DNA from: Bin55 sp028819195
GTDB taxonomy: Bacteria > Pseudomonadota > Gammaproteobacteria > Pseudomonadales > Azotimanducaceae
Length of the DNA stretch: 64,000 nt
NCBI GenBank assembly: GCA_028819195.1
Contig: JAPPMF010000012.1
Span: forward strand, 186,001-250,000
Reading direction: 5' to 3'
Under the pieces are notes generated by a model that was not told the DNA's origin, searched no databases, and saw nothing but the letters and a program-made list of their open reading frames with translations. Of this stretch, positions 35,818 through 45,580 are shown piece after piece; the stretch's first letter is position 1; every line of letters begins with the position of its first letter. Both the position numbers and the translations under genes were made by a program.

Positions 35818-38800
35818 TCAATAGATTTTGCGAGCGTTTCTAAACAACTGAAACCACGGACTAAACTCTCTTTCTCGATGTTCGGGTTTGACCCAAGAAT
35901 TCTGAATCGTCCGAAAGACTCGTTCAGGATGAGGCATCATCAACAATACCCGACCATCTGCTGAAATGTTACCAGCAATTGCTCGAGTCGAACCGTTTGG
36001 ATTCATCGGATAGATATCGGTCGAGTCTCCGAAACCATCGACGTATGTAAAAGCTACCTGCTTTCGAGAGATTAGTACTTCTACATCTTGATCGTTCAAC
36101 ATTGCCCTACCTTCACCGTGAGCCACAGGTATTGGAATTTGGCTACCAACCATGTCATGCAACCAAGGTGAATTCGTCTTCTCAACTTTAACCTGAATTG
36201 TCCGCGCTTCAAACCGGGTGGATGAATTCTGTTCGTACGTCGGCCAGTGCTCAGCGCCTGAAATTATCGTGTGTAATCGAGAAAGCATTTGACAACCATT
36301 ACACACCCCTAAAGTCAACGTGTCGTCCCGAGCAAAAAATCTTGCAAATTCTTCCCGGACCATATCGTGAAACAAGATAGATTTTGCCCAGCCACCACCC
36401 GCTCCTAACACGTCACCGTAAGAAAAACCTCCACAGACCGCAAGTACTTGAAACTGTTCTAAACTAACCCGTCCTGCAAACAAATCGGTCATGTGAACGT
36501 CGACGCTTTCGAAGTCTGCAAAGTGAAAAGCCACTGCCATTTCTAGCTGCCCGTTGACTCCTTGATCGCGAAGAATCGCTACTCTGGGGCGTTCTATCGA
36601 CGAGTTTGATGTTCGACGGTATTGATCGATAGAGAAAGCGAGTTGCTCATCGAGTCCGGGATCGACTTTGTCGATTAATTCAAACTCCGAATCTGCGCTG
36701 GCAGGATTATCGCGTAAACGTTGCATTAAATAGCTCGTACGTGCCCAGGTCTTCTCAAGATCAATGAGAGCGCGTTCGAAAATAATCTCGTCCTTATTCA
36801 GAATTTTGAGACTTTTTGTACTGATAACTTGTCCGACTCTCGTTCCGACCAAACCTCGATTCTGACACATCTCCTTTATTGTTTGCATGCTTTCCGAACT
36901 AATCTCAATGACGACACCGATTTCTTCATTGAAAAGTTCTTCGACCGACGAATCGTGGATAAATAAATCAACGCCCTTCCGCCCCGCAATCGCCATTTCC
37001 AGAACTGTAGTGAATAGTCCTCCGTCTGACCGATCGTGCATACTCAATATACATGACTGATCGTGTAAATCTTGTAGTAGCTCAATCAAGTTCAAGAGCG
37101 TTTGCGAATCATCAACATCAGGCATCGAAGTGTCAGTACGCTTAAAAACCTGCGAGACCGCACTTCCACCTAGCCGTCGCAGCGACGATAGTTCAATTAG
37201 CATTAACGACGATCCTGCTTCAACCAACTGAGGTGTTTTGGAATTCCTAACATCTGCGACTGGACCAAAAGCTGAAACAATCAATGATACCGGCGATACG
37301 ACGCTATAGTCTTCCGAATCATTCGACCACTTAGTCGTCATTGACAGACTATCTTTTCCAACTGGAATTGCGATTCCTAAATCTTGGCAAAGGTGAGAAG
37401 CAGCTTCAACTGCATCGTATAAGGAAGTGTCTTGTCTATCCTGTCCCGCCGCAGCCATCCAATTAGCTGATAGTACCACTTCTTGTAGTGAAGTGAATCT
37501 CACACTACATAAATTTGTTAATGCTTCAGCGATCGCCATACGCGCTGAAGCTGCGGCATCAACCGTTGCTATAGGTGAGCGCTCCCCCATAGCCATCACT
37601 TCGCCGCGATAGGTATCGAAGCCAGCAAGGGTTATGCTCGCATCTGCAACCGGAACTTGATACGGACCTACCATTTGTTCCTGGGCGATCAACCCGGTGA
37701 TACTTCGATCCCCTATCGTAACCAGAAACTTTTTCGACCCAACCGCAGGAAATCGAAGCACTCGTTCGATACATTCCGAAGGATCTAGATCGTCATAGCG
37801 AGTGCGTTGCACATGTTTGTCATGGTGAATGTAAGTTCTTACCATTTTGGGAGGTTTGCCAAGAATGACCTCTAACGGCAAATCAATTGGTGTCGTTTGT
37901 TTAGCAGAGTCCCTGACCTGAATTTGAGTTCCCCGTTGACTACGACTCAAGACGACATAAGGACATCGCTCGCGAGCACAAATCTTTTCGAACTCACCTA
38001 AGAGTTCAATTTTTATGGCTAACACATAGCGTTCTTGAGATTCGTTGCACCAAACTTCTAGCGGCGATAAAGAATTGTCAGCGCGAGGAATGTCTTGGAG
38101 ATCAATGGATATCCCGTGTCCTAGTTCATGCAATAATTCGGGGACTGCGTTAGACAAACCACCAGCGCCAACATCGTGAATGAGAGTAATGGGATTGTTT
38201 TTTCCCATCGAAGTACAGCGATCGATCACCTCTTGGCATCGCCGTTGGAGTTCAGCGTTGTCACGTTGAACTGAGGCATAGTCCAAGTTCTCAGCTGAAT
38301 CACCTAGATTCATACTTGAACTCGATCCACCACCGAGACCGATTAGCATCGCGGGACCACCCAAGAGCACTAGGTAGGTTGAGGCAGCACTGTTAGTCAC
38401 ATGAACGTGTTCTCGTTGAATCGCCCCTAATCCACCCGCAATCATGATTGGCTTATGGAATCCCCAACTCTGCGTTGGCGAAATTTGTTCTTCAAAAGTG
38501 CGAAAATATCCACAAATTGCAGGACGACCAAACTCATTGTTGTACCCCGCCGCCCCGATGGGACCTTCCAACATAATTTCTAAAGCAGTTGCTATCCTAT
38601 CAGGTTTCTTTAACGATGGTTCCCATAGTTGCGGATCGTCCGGAATCCTTAAATGCGACGTTGTGAAGCCAACTAAACCAGTTTTCGGTTTCGACCCTGA
38701 ACCCACTGAACCTTCATCACGAATCTCACCTCCCGAACCAGTCGCCGCACCTGGATACGGAGAAATACAGGTAGGGTGATTATGAGTCTCAACCTTCATC

Positions 38801-39696
38801 AAGATATCAATCGAACCTTCCTTCAATCCGTAAACACTCGAATCAATATCAGGTTGAAATCGACCAACTGGGGAACCTTTAATAACGGCAGCGTTATCCT
38901 TATAAGCCGACAATAGATTTTGATTATTGATCTTTGCACTCGTTATGCGAATCTTTTGAAACAACGATTGATTTGATAGTTTTCCATCGCAGATCCAAGA
39001 AGCATTGAAAATTTTGTGGCGACAATGTTCAGAATTTGCTTGCGCAAACATCATCAATTCGACATCCGTTGGATTCCGATCTAACTGTCGATAAATGTCG
39101 ACTAAATAACCGATTTCGTCATTGGAAAGAGCAAGACCAAGTTCAGTTGAAATGCGTTGCAGTTGCTGAATGGGAGAACGGCTTATATCAACAGACTTGA
39201 GCAACCTTGGTTCTTTTTCGGAAAAGACAAGTGGGTACTCATCCGTACCAATCACCGATTCTGTCATTCGGTCAACTAAGATTGTTGTGACTTCAATGTT
39301 GTCGACGTCAAAAAACCACTGTACTCCTCGCTCAATTCGAACGACGGCATCCAGACCACAAAGTTTGAAAACATCGGTAGCTTTACTGGACCAGGGAGAA
39401 ATCGTACCTAGTCGCGGGACTATGGTAAATTGACTTTCATGTTGATTGCTTGAATCAAACGCTTCTCCATAATCAAGCAATTGTTCTACTACAGCAAACT
39501 CAGTAGGGGTTAGTTTTCGGTGACATTGAAGCAAATGAACGAAGCGAGCATCGATGTTGTTGATGGCAGGATCAAGAGCAGACAGACGATGCAGTATCTT
39601 TTGGAGTGTGCCCGTATTATGTGCCCGCGCTCCATGGTGAACAACTAAATTAGACTCAGGGATTTCGTATAGGGTTCGAGATTCTAAGTCCATCAA
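35818..39696 (-). CDS. purL: Phosphoribosylformylglycinamidine synthase (large single-chain form)
   Basis: PurL converts FGAR to FGAM with ATP and glutamine. The protein is a single chain of 1292 residues, as in other gammaproteobacteria. It has an N-terminal PurS-like part, two synthetase halves (FAQANSEHCRHKIFNASW, VETHNHPTCISPYPGAATGSGGEIRD and a second nucleotide region near VGKDSLSM), and a C-terminal glutaminase. The glutaminase nucleophile is the cysteine in LGVCNGCQML, with the histidine/glutamate pair in PHPERVFR. It overlaps tadA by 4 bp. Confidence 0.97.
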   Translation of the reverse strand: MMDLESRTLYEIPESNLVVHHGARAHNTGTLQKILHRLSALDPAINNIDARFVHLLQCHRKLTPTEFAVVEQLLDYGEAFDSSNQHESQFTIVPRLGTISPWSSKATDVFKLCGLDAVVRIERGVQWFFDVDNIEVTTILVDRMTESVIGTDEYPLVFSEKEPRLLKSVDISRSPIQQLQRISTELGLALSNDEIGYLVDIYRQLDRNPTDVELMMFAQANSEHCRHKIFNASWICDGKLSNQSLFQKIRITSAKINNQNLLSAYKDNAAVIKGSPVGRFQPDIDSSVYGLKEGSIDILMKVETHNHPTCISPYPGAATGSGGEIRDEGSVGSGSKPKTGLVGFTTSHLRIPDDPQLWEPSLKKPDRIATALEIMLEGPIGAAGYNNEFGRPAICGYFRTFEEQISPTQSWGFHKPIMIAGGLGAIQREHVHVTNSAASTYLVLLGGPAMLIGLGGGSSSSMNLGDSAENLDYASVQRDNAELQRRCQEVIDRCTSMGKNNPITLIHDVGAGGLSNAVPELLHELGHGISIDLQDIPRADNSLSPLEVWCNESQERYVLAIKIELLGEFEKICARERCPYVVLSRSQRGTQIQVRDSAKQTTPIDLPLEVILGKPPKMVRTYIHHDKHVQRTRYDDLDPSECIERVLRFPAVGSKKFLVTIGDRSITGLIAQEQMVGPYQVPVADASITLAGFDTYRGEVMAMGERSPIATVDAAASARMAIAEALTNLCSVRFTSLQEVVLSANWMAAAGQDRQDTSLYDAVEAASHLCQDLGIAIPVGKDSLSMTTKWSNDSEDYSVVSPVSLIVSAFGPVADVRNSKTPQLVEAGSSLMLIELSSLRRLGGSAVSQVFKRTDTSMPDVDDSQTLLNLIELLQDLHDQSCILSMHDRSDGGLFTTVLEMAIAGRKGVDLFIHDSSVEELFNEEIGVVIEISSESMQTIKEMCQNRGLVGTRVGQVISTKSLKILNKDEIIFERALIDLEKTWARTSYLMQRLRDNPASADSEFELIDKVDPGLDEQLAFSIDQYRRTSNSSIERPRVAILRDQGVNGQLEMAVAFHFADFESVDVHMTDLFAGRVSLEQFQVLAVCGGFSYGDVLGAGGGWAKSILFHDMVREEFARFFARDDTLTLGVCNGCQMLSRLHTIISGAEHWPTYEQNSSTRFEARTIQVKVEKTNSPWLHDMVGSQIPIPVAHGEGRAMLNDQDVEVLISRKQVAFTYVDGFGDSTDIYPMNPNGSTRAIAGNISADGRVLLMMPHPERVFRTIQNSWVKPEHREREFSPWFQLFRNARKIY

Positions 39697-40154
39697 TCCG
39701 TAGATTCAGTTCGGCGACGTGCAAAAAAATTGTGAATCAATTCAGCACAGGCTTTTTCAAGGACACCTGCTTCCACAGTCATGCGATGATTCCAATGTGG
39801 CAAATCTAGTATAGCCAACTTAGACACCACGGCACCTGATTTTGGTTCTCTTGCACCAAACACTAATCGTTGGATTCGTGCATGAATCATGCACCCGATG
39901 CACATAACGCACGGTTCAATCGTGACGTACAGAGTGGTCCCGGGGAGTCGATAGTTTCGTTCCAACAAACTAGCGTTTCGAATCGCCTGACATTCAGCAT
40001 GAGCAGTCGGATCGTTAAACCGGCGAACACTGTTAAATCCTTCGCCTATGATTCGTTCATCTTTAACTAACAGTGCTCCGACAGGTACTTCATCCAGTGC
40101 TTGGGCACGTTGCGCCAGAATCAACGCACGACGCATGAACTGGATGTCATTCAC
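39693..40154 (-). CDS. tadA: tRNA-specific adenosine deaminase
   Basis: TadA makes inosine at position 34 of tRNA-Arg(ACG). The zinc and proton-relay residues are H52 and E54 in TAHAECQAI and C82/C85 in PCVMC. At 153 residues it is slightly shorter than E. coli TadA (167). It lies between the EF-G-like gene (8 bp) and purL (4-bp overlap); guaA, tadA and purL are also close in Pseudomonas. Confidence 0.95.
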   Translation of the reverse strand: MNDIQFMRRALILAQRAQALDEVPVGALLVKDERIIGEGFNSVRRFNDPTAHAECQAIRNASLLERNYRLPGTTLYVTIEPCVMCIGCMIHARIQRLVFGAREPKSGAVVSKLAILDLPHWNHRMTVEAGVLEKACAELIHNFFARRRTESTD

Positions 40155-40162
40155 ATGAAGAG

Positions 40163-42205
40163 TTATTCTTCTTCGATCGCTACAAAACCAGAAGCTAATT
40201 CCTTCTGTAATTGAGGTTGTACCGCCGCGTAATGACTAAATTCCATGGTATAAGTCCCTTTACCACCTGAAATTGAACTGAGACGCGAGTGATACGTTTG
40301 CATTTCTCGAAGTGGAACCTTACCCGAAATATCCGTTGTCGTATCAGAGAGAACTGATGAGCCACTAACGATCCCACCCATCGAGGCTAAATCGCCAGTA
40401 ACGTCTCCCATACAATCGCTGGGAACATTCACGGTAACCGACACAACGGGTTCCATTACAATCGGTCGGGCTTTTGTAATTGCATCCAAAAATGCTTTCT
40501 TACCTGCTTGAACGAAGGCGATCTCTTTTGAGTCTACCGGGTGATGCTTTCCATCATAGACCCGAACCCTGATGTCCTGCATCTCGTGCCCGGAAATAGC
40601 ACCCTGTACCATCACTTGACGAACACCTTTCTCAACGGCTGGAATAAACTGACCAGGAATGACTCCACCAACAACTTCATCCACAAACTCAAACCCAGCA
40701 CCCCGTTCCATTGGCTCTATTTTTAAGTAGACTTCACCAAATTGCCCCGCACCACCAGTTTGCTTTTTGTGTCGATTGTGTCCGTCCGCCGTAGCCGTTA
40801 TGGTTTCTTTATACTCAATTGAAGGGAAGTCAGTTAGTATTTTGACACCGTACTGACCTTCTACATGTTCGACAATTCCCCGGAGATGTGCTTCTCCCAT
40901 TCCACGGATTACCATTTCATTCAGAGCGGCAACATGAACAACCCGAAATGAAGGATCTTCAATAGCAATGGTTTGGAATGCCTCGGATACTTTTTGTGCA
41001 TCATTGTCGTTTTCGACTTGTATGGCTTTACCGAGAACTGGAGTTGGTAACGCAATTTCTTTAACGCGAATGTTATCTTCTATACGAGCATCTCGTAACA
41101 TCGAGTTGTATTGCACCGATTCCATCCGAGGAAATGCACAAATCTCGCCAGCTTTGACTGAATCAACTTCAACCGTTTCAGCTCCCATTAAACGATAGGC
41201 ATGTGCCATCTTCGCCGGTTTTCGATCACCATCGATGTAAAGTGGTACACCAGCATTGACAGTACCGTCATGCACTCTGACCACAGCCATCCGACCTTTA
41301 TATGGATCAATCGTTACCTTAATGACCTGTGCTAAGAAAGTCGCTGACTGGTCATTGGAAGCCGTTTGTTCAGCATCGCCTTCTTGCGTTCGAACGGTAA
41401 ACTTACTAGGGTTACCTGTACTCGGATCAGGTAACAAACGACAGCTCGTTTGCAAAAACTCAGATATACCAGTTTGATTAACGGCTGAACTGAAGAAGAT
41501 GGGAACTAAATGGCTCTCGCGCAAGGCCGTCAAGAATGCCGCGACAAGACGTTCCTCAGGTAGATCCTCGCCTTCTAAATACAGTTCCATTAGATCTTCA
41601 TCGATTTCGACGATTTGATCAACTAGTTTTTCGTGTGCTGATTCAACGTCGAAAATGTCGGTATCGCTATCTCCTTGGTCGAGAAAACAGTCCACGACCG
41701 AAGTTCCTCTGTTCGATGGTAAGTTAATTGGTAAGCATTCGTTCCCAATATCAAGTTGAATCTGTTCAATGAGACTGGTTAAATTTAACCCATCGCCATC
41801 AATCTTATTGATCACGATGGCACCACAAAGGCCATATTCTCGCGCCGTCTTGAAGAGTCGGCGCGCTGAAGTATCGACGCCGGTTTGTGCATCGATAACT
41901 AAGACGGCCGTTTCAACCGCGGGTAATACTGAAAGAGTTCGCCCAATGTAGTCATGAAATCCAGGAGTATCAATGACATTGACCAACTTTGATTGATAGT
42001 TGAAACTCACAAAAGCTGGATCAATAGAGTGCTGAGTCTGCTTCTCACGAGGTTGGTAGTCCGTCGTAGTGGTACCGGCTTCAACCGTCCCCTTCGAATT
42101 GATTGCACCGGATTCAATGAGCAATGCCTCGCAAAATGTCGTCTTCCCAGACCCAGCAGATCCAATCAGGGCTATATTGAGGATATCCTGTACTTTATCA
42201 ACCAT
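40163..42205 (-). CDS. EF-G-like translational GTPase paralogue
   Basis: The 680-residue protein has the five-domain EF-G build. It differs from canonical FusA at the nucleotide site. The P-loop is GSAGSGKT (residues 15-22) instead of GHIDAGKT, and the DTPGH motif is DTPGFHDY (79-86), so Phe83 stands where the catalytic histidine should be. NKID is intact (133-136). Domain IV has the family stretch TGGAGQFGEVYLKIEP. Such EF-G paralogues (FusA2 or EF-G-II-like) occur beside a normal fusA, which would be elsewhere in this genome. The role is unknown; a slow or non-hydrolysing factor in translation or ribosome stress is possible. It has its own 117-bp upstream region. Confidence 0.85.
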   Translation of the reverse strand: MVDKVQDILNIALIGSAGSGKTTFCEALLIESGAINSKGTVEAGTTTTDYQPREKQTQHSIDPAFVSFNYQSKLVNVIDTPGFHDYIGRTLSVLPAVETAVLVIDAQTGVDTSARRLFKTAREYGLCGAIVINKIDGDGLNLTSLIEQIQLDIGNECLPINLPSNRGTSVVDCFLDQGDSDTDIFDVESAHEKLVDQIVEIDEDLMELYLEGEDLPEERLVAAFLTALRESHLVPIFFSSAVNQTGISEFLQTSCRLLPDPSTGNPSKFTVRTQEGDAEQTASNDQSATFLAQVIKVTIDPYKGRMAVVRVHDGTVNAGVPLYIDGDRKPAKMAHAYRLMGAETVEVDSVKAGEICAFPRMESVQYNSMLRDARIEDNIRVKEIALPTPVLGKAIQVENDNDAQKVSEAFQTIAIEDPSFRVVHVAALNEMVIRGMGEAHLRGIVEHVEGQYGVKILTDFPSIEYKETITATADGHNRHKKQTGGAGQFGEVYLKIEPMERGAGFEFVDEVVGGVIPGQFIPAVEKGVRQVMVQGAISGHEMQDIRVRVYDGKHHPVDSKEIAFVQAGKKAFLDAITKARPIVMEPVVSVTVNVPSDCMGDVTGDLASMGGIVSGSSVLSDTTTDISGKVPLREMQTYHSRLSSISGGKGTYTMEFSHYAAVQPQLQKELASGFVAIEEE

Positions 42206-42322
42206 GGGGGTTCCTTAGTTCCTTTTGTATTGTTGAGGTGTGTTCCGAATTCTCATATATCATAACTTCAATAAATTGAATTCGAAATAGTTTCAAGTTT
42301 AAACCATCAATTTAGGTGTGTT

Positions 42323-43900
42323 TTATTCCCACTCAATCGTCGCGGGTGGTTTACTCGTTACGTCATAAACGACGCGTGAGATCCCTTGTACTTCATTCAC
42401 TATTCGATTAGAAATCTTACCGAGTAAATCAAAGGGTAGTTTAGCCCACTCCGCGGTCATAAAATCAGTCGTGGTTACTGCACGCAGCGCACACACCGGT
42501 TCATATACTCGCGTATCCCCAACCACTCCAACGGATCGTGTCGGAAGCAATACGGCAAAAGCTTGAGCCACGCGGTCATACCATTCATGCTTTTTGAGTT
42601 CTTCTAAGAAGATATGGTCTGCTTGTCTAAGTGTATCGACCAAGTCTCCATTAAATGCACCCGCAATTCTGATCGCAAGTCCTGGTCCAGGGAATGGATG
42701 ACGCGCAATCACTTCAGTCGGCAACCCTAGCTCCAAACCTATACTCCGGACCTCATCTTTGAATAAATCTCGTAAAGGTTCAAGAATTTTAAGTTGTAGC
42801 CGTTCAGGTAAACCACCAACATTGTGATGACTTTTAATCACGTGAGATTTTCCATACTCTGTTTGTGCTGATTCCACTACATCTGGATAAATCGTACCTT
42901 GTGCCAGCCATTTGACGTCTCCAAGTTTTTCAGCTTCTTCTTCGAAAACATCAATGAATAAACCACCAATGACCTTGCGTTTAGTCTCTGGTTCAGCAAT
43001 GCCTCGAAGAGCATCATAAAACCGTTCCTTTACGTGCACAACTTTGACACGGACGTCGAACGCGTTCGTGCTTTTTATCGTCGCCATGACACTTTGTACT
43101 TCTTGCTCACGAAGTAATCCAGTATCAACGAATATACACTCAACTTGGGAACCCAAGGCACGACTCAATAAAGCCGTCGTAACACTCGAGTCCACACCGC
43201 CGGACAAACCAATCACAACACGTTCGTCCTCCACGGCAGACCGAATCGCATCGATCTTGTCATTGATAACGTTTTTTGAACTCCAGGTAGGAGTACAACG
43301 GCATATTCGCAAAACAAATCGCCGTAGGATATCGAGTCCGTAGTCGGTATGAGTGACCTCTGGATGAAACTGCAGACCATACAATCGACCGTCACTCGAC
43401 ATACATGCCGCGATATCACAGTTTTCACTAGAAGCTGACATTTCCAGGTGTGGTGGCAACGCGGTCACGTGATCACCATGACTCATCCAAACCGAAACAG
43501 TTTCAGGTAATCCTTCAAACAACGGATTACCATTCGCGACACTCACTTCGGTTCGCCCAAATTCACTCTTTTGTGTGTATTCGACGTGGCCACCTAACTG
43601 GGCAACGAGTGCTTGCATTCCATAGCAAATTCCCAGAATTGGAAGATCACTTCGTAGAATGGATGGATGAACTCGTGGTGTTTGTTCCCAACGAACGGTT
43701 TCCGGACCGCCTGAAAGAATAACACCTTTGGGTTTCAGTTGATGTACTAAATCAGGAGGGTGATCATGCGGATGTACTTCGCTATATACACCTATTTCAC
43801 GTAAGCGTCGTGCAATCAACTGAGTGTATTGTGATCCAAAATCGACGACGAGAACTACGTCATGTATCGGTCGATTTGCGCGATTTTGGTTTTCCAACAC
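42323..43900 (-). CDS. guaA: GMP synthase (glutamine-hydrolysing)
   Basis: GuaA aminates XMP to GMP. The class I glutaminase domain has its nucleophile C92 in LGICYGMQ and the catalytic pair in FHPEVTHTDYG. The ATP pyrophosphatase loop is GLSGGVDSSVT (near residue 230). The C-terminal dimerisation domain ends in KPPATIEWE, as is usual. The length of 525 residues matches E. coli. It starts 24 bp downstream of guaB and is likely co-transcribed with it. Confidence 0.97.
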   Translation of the reverse strand: MLENQNRANRPIHDVVLVVDFGSQYTQLIARRLREIGVYSEVHPHDHPPDLVHQLKPKGVILSGGPETVRWEQTPRVHPSILRSDLPILGICYGMQALVAQLGGHVEYTQKSEFGRTEVSVANGNPLFEGLPETVSVWMSHGDHVTALPPHLEMSASSENCDIAACMSSDGRLYGLQFHPEVTHTDYGLDILRRFVLRICRCTPTWSSKNVINDKIDAIRSAVEDERVVIGLSGGVDSSVTTALLSRALGSQVECIFVDTGLLREQEVQSVMATIKSTNAFDVRVKVVHVKERFYDALRGIAEPETKRKVIGGLFIDVFEEEAEKLGDVKWLAQGTIYPDVVESAQTEYGKSHVIKSHHNVGGLPERLQLKILEPLRDLFKDEVRSIGLELGLPTEVIARHPFPGPGLAIRIAGAFNGDLVDTLRQADHIFLEELKKHEWYDRVAQAFAVLLPTRSVGVVGDTRVYEPVCALRAVTTTDFMTAEWAKLPFDLLGKISNRIVNEVQGISRVVYDVTSKPPATIEWE

Positions 43901-43924
43901 CGAAAAGACGAAGGTAGTGCTTCG

Positions 43925-45403
43925 TTAAGTTCCAGGGTAGTTTGGTGCTTCTTTAGTCACGGAAACATCGTGGACATGGCTCTCAGACATGGATGCTTTG
44001 GTAACCGGTATAAACTCACCTTTTGCTCGTAGCTCGTAAATGTCTTTACAACCTGTATATCCCATGGCTGATCGCAATCCACCGACTAACTGTTCAACAA
44101 TAGGACTGACCGGTCCTTTGTAAGGTACCCTCCCCTCAATACCTTCGGGAACGAGTTTTCTGTCGTCAACACTGTTTTGTTGGAAATAACGATCACGAGA
44201 CCCGTACAGTTGTTGCATAGCTCCTAGCGACCCCATCCCGCGGTAACTCTTATAAGTTCGTCCTTGGAATAATTCAATTTCACCAGGGGCTTCTTCCGAT
44301 CCCGCGAGTAAAGAACCTACCATAACACTTTCCGCGCCTGCGACAATAGCTTTCGCGATATCTCCCGAGTAACGAATACCACCATCCGCCACAACCGGAA
44401 TGTCTTCATCTTTTGCTACTACCGTTGCTTCGGTAATTGCAGAAACTTGAGGTACGCCTACTCCACTAATTACGCGAGTTGTACAAATACTACCAGGACC
44501 AATCCCTACTTTCACCGCATCAACTCCTGCGTCGATTAGTGCTTTTGAACCTTCGCCTGTTGCTACATTACCGCCCATAACTTCGACCTGTGGGTACTTC
44601 TGTTTGATCCAACGAATTCGATCCAGCACTCCTTTTGAATGGCCGTGGGCAGTATCAACGACGATAATGTCGACATCGGCTTCAACTAGCGCTGCAACTC
44701 GTTCGTCCGTATCTGGACCGGTTCCAACGGATGCCCCGGTTCGTAATCTTCCTAGCTCGTCTTTACACGCGTTCGGGAAAGCTTGACGTTTTTCGATATC
44801 TTTAACAGTAACCATTCCCGTTAATCGAAATTTATCATCTGTCAAAAGAACCTTTTCAATTCGGTGTTCGTGCAAAAGTCGAGTAATTTGATCCAATGAC
44901 GCAGCTTCATCCGCAGTAATGAGTTTAGATTTTGGTGTCATTACAGACGAAACAGTTGCGTTTAAATCTCGTTGAAAACGAATATCGCGGTGTGTAACTA
45001 TGCCAACTAACTCTCGATCTAGGACAACAGGTACACCAGAAATCTTATGCTTTGCAATAAGTTGAAGTAAATCACCGACGGTAGCCTTTGGACTAATCGT
45101 TATTGGATCCCGAATCACACCAGATTCGAACTTCTTCACTTGCTGAACGTGAGAGGCTTGCTCACGGATCGACATATTTTTATGAACAATCCCAATCCCA
45201 CCTTCCTGCGCTAAGGCAATAGCGAGCCGAGACTCGGTAACTGTATCCATCGCCGCTGCAATCAATGGAATATTTAGTGAGATTTTTCGACTCAACCGTG
45301 AATTCGTTGAGACTTCTGAAGGTAGAACTTCTGAGTAGGCAGGTCGAAGTAGCACATCATCGAATGTGAACGCGCGTTGTTTACCGGTCTTCAAATTGTG
45401 CAC
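43925..45403 (-). CDS. guaB: IMP dehydrogenase
   Basis: GuaB oxidises IMP to XMP, the committed step to guanine nucleotides. The N-terminal FTFDDVLLRPAYSEVLP and AAMDTVTESRLAIALAQEGGIG are typical. Two CBS domains fill about residues 95-210. The catalytic cysteine is in GIGPGSICTTR, and YRGMGSLGAM marks the flap region. The start is a GTG at 45403. The length of 492 residues is normal. It is divergent from xseA across 177 bp. Confidence 0.97.
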   Translation of the reverse strand: MHNLKTGKQRAFTFDDVLLRPAYSEVLPSEVSTNSRLSRKISLNIPLIAAAMDTVTESRLAIALAQEGGIGIVHKNMSIREQASHVQQVKKFESGVIRDPITISPKATVGDLLQLIAKHKISGVPVVLDRELVGIVTHRDIRFQRDLNATVSSVMTPKSKLITADEAASLDQITRLLHEHRIEKVLLTDDKFRLTGMVTVKDIEKRQAFPNACKDELGRLRTGASVGTGPDTDERVAALVEADVDIIVVDTAHGHSKGVLDRIRWIKQKYPQVEVMGGNVATGEGSKALIDAGVDAVKVGIGPGSICTTRVISGVGVPQVSAITEATVVAKDEDIPVVADGGIRYSGDIAKAIVAGAESVMVGSLLAGSEEAPGEIELFQGRTYKSYRGMGSLGAMQQLYGSRDRYFQQNSVDDRKLVPEGIEGRVPYKGPVSPIVEQLVGGLRSAMGYTGCKDIYELRAKGEFIPVTKASMSESHVHDVSVTKEAPNYPGT

Positions 45404-45508
45404 TCGTACAAAAATGCAATTTTAATCATACAAATACCATTCTGCTGAAAGTTCCTAACTCTTTATTGTGGAATCACTTGTTGTTGCCCGTAAATTCACC
45501 GCTTCGCA

Positions 45509-45536
45509 TTGACCAAACTAATTGATTCGATACAAT
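45509..45536 (+). promoter_or_regulatory. Sigma-70-type promoter for xseA
   Basis: TTGACC (45509-45514) and TACAAT (45531-45536) are separated by 16 bp on the plus strand. Transcription would start near 45543, leaving about 38 nt before the xseA ATG at 45581. Confidence 0.5.
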
Positions 45537-45580
45537 AAATCAAGCGTTTTTGTTATCCTCGTTCGGTTCGACCATCGTCA

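Noticed and set aside
42267..42280. TTCAAT-AA-ATTGAA near-palindrome upstream of the EF-G-like gene
   Set aside because: Short, A+T-only context, nothing else to support an operator.
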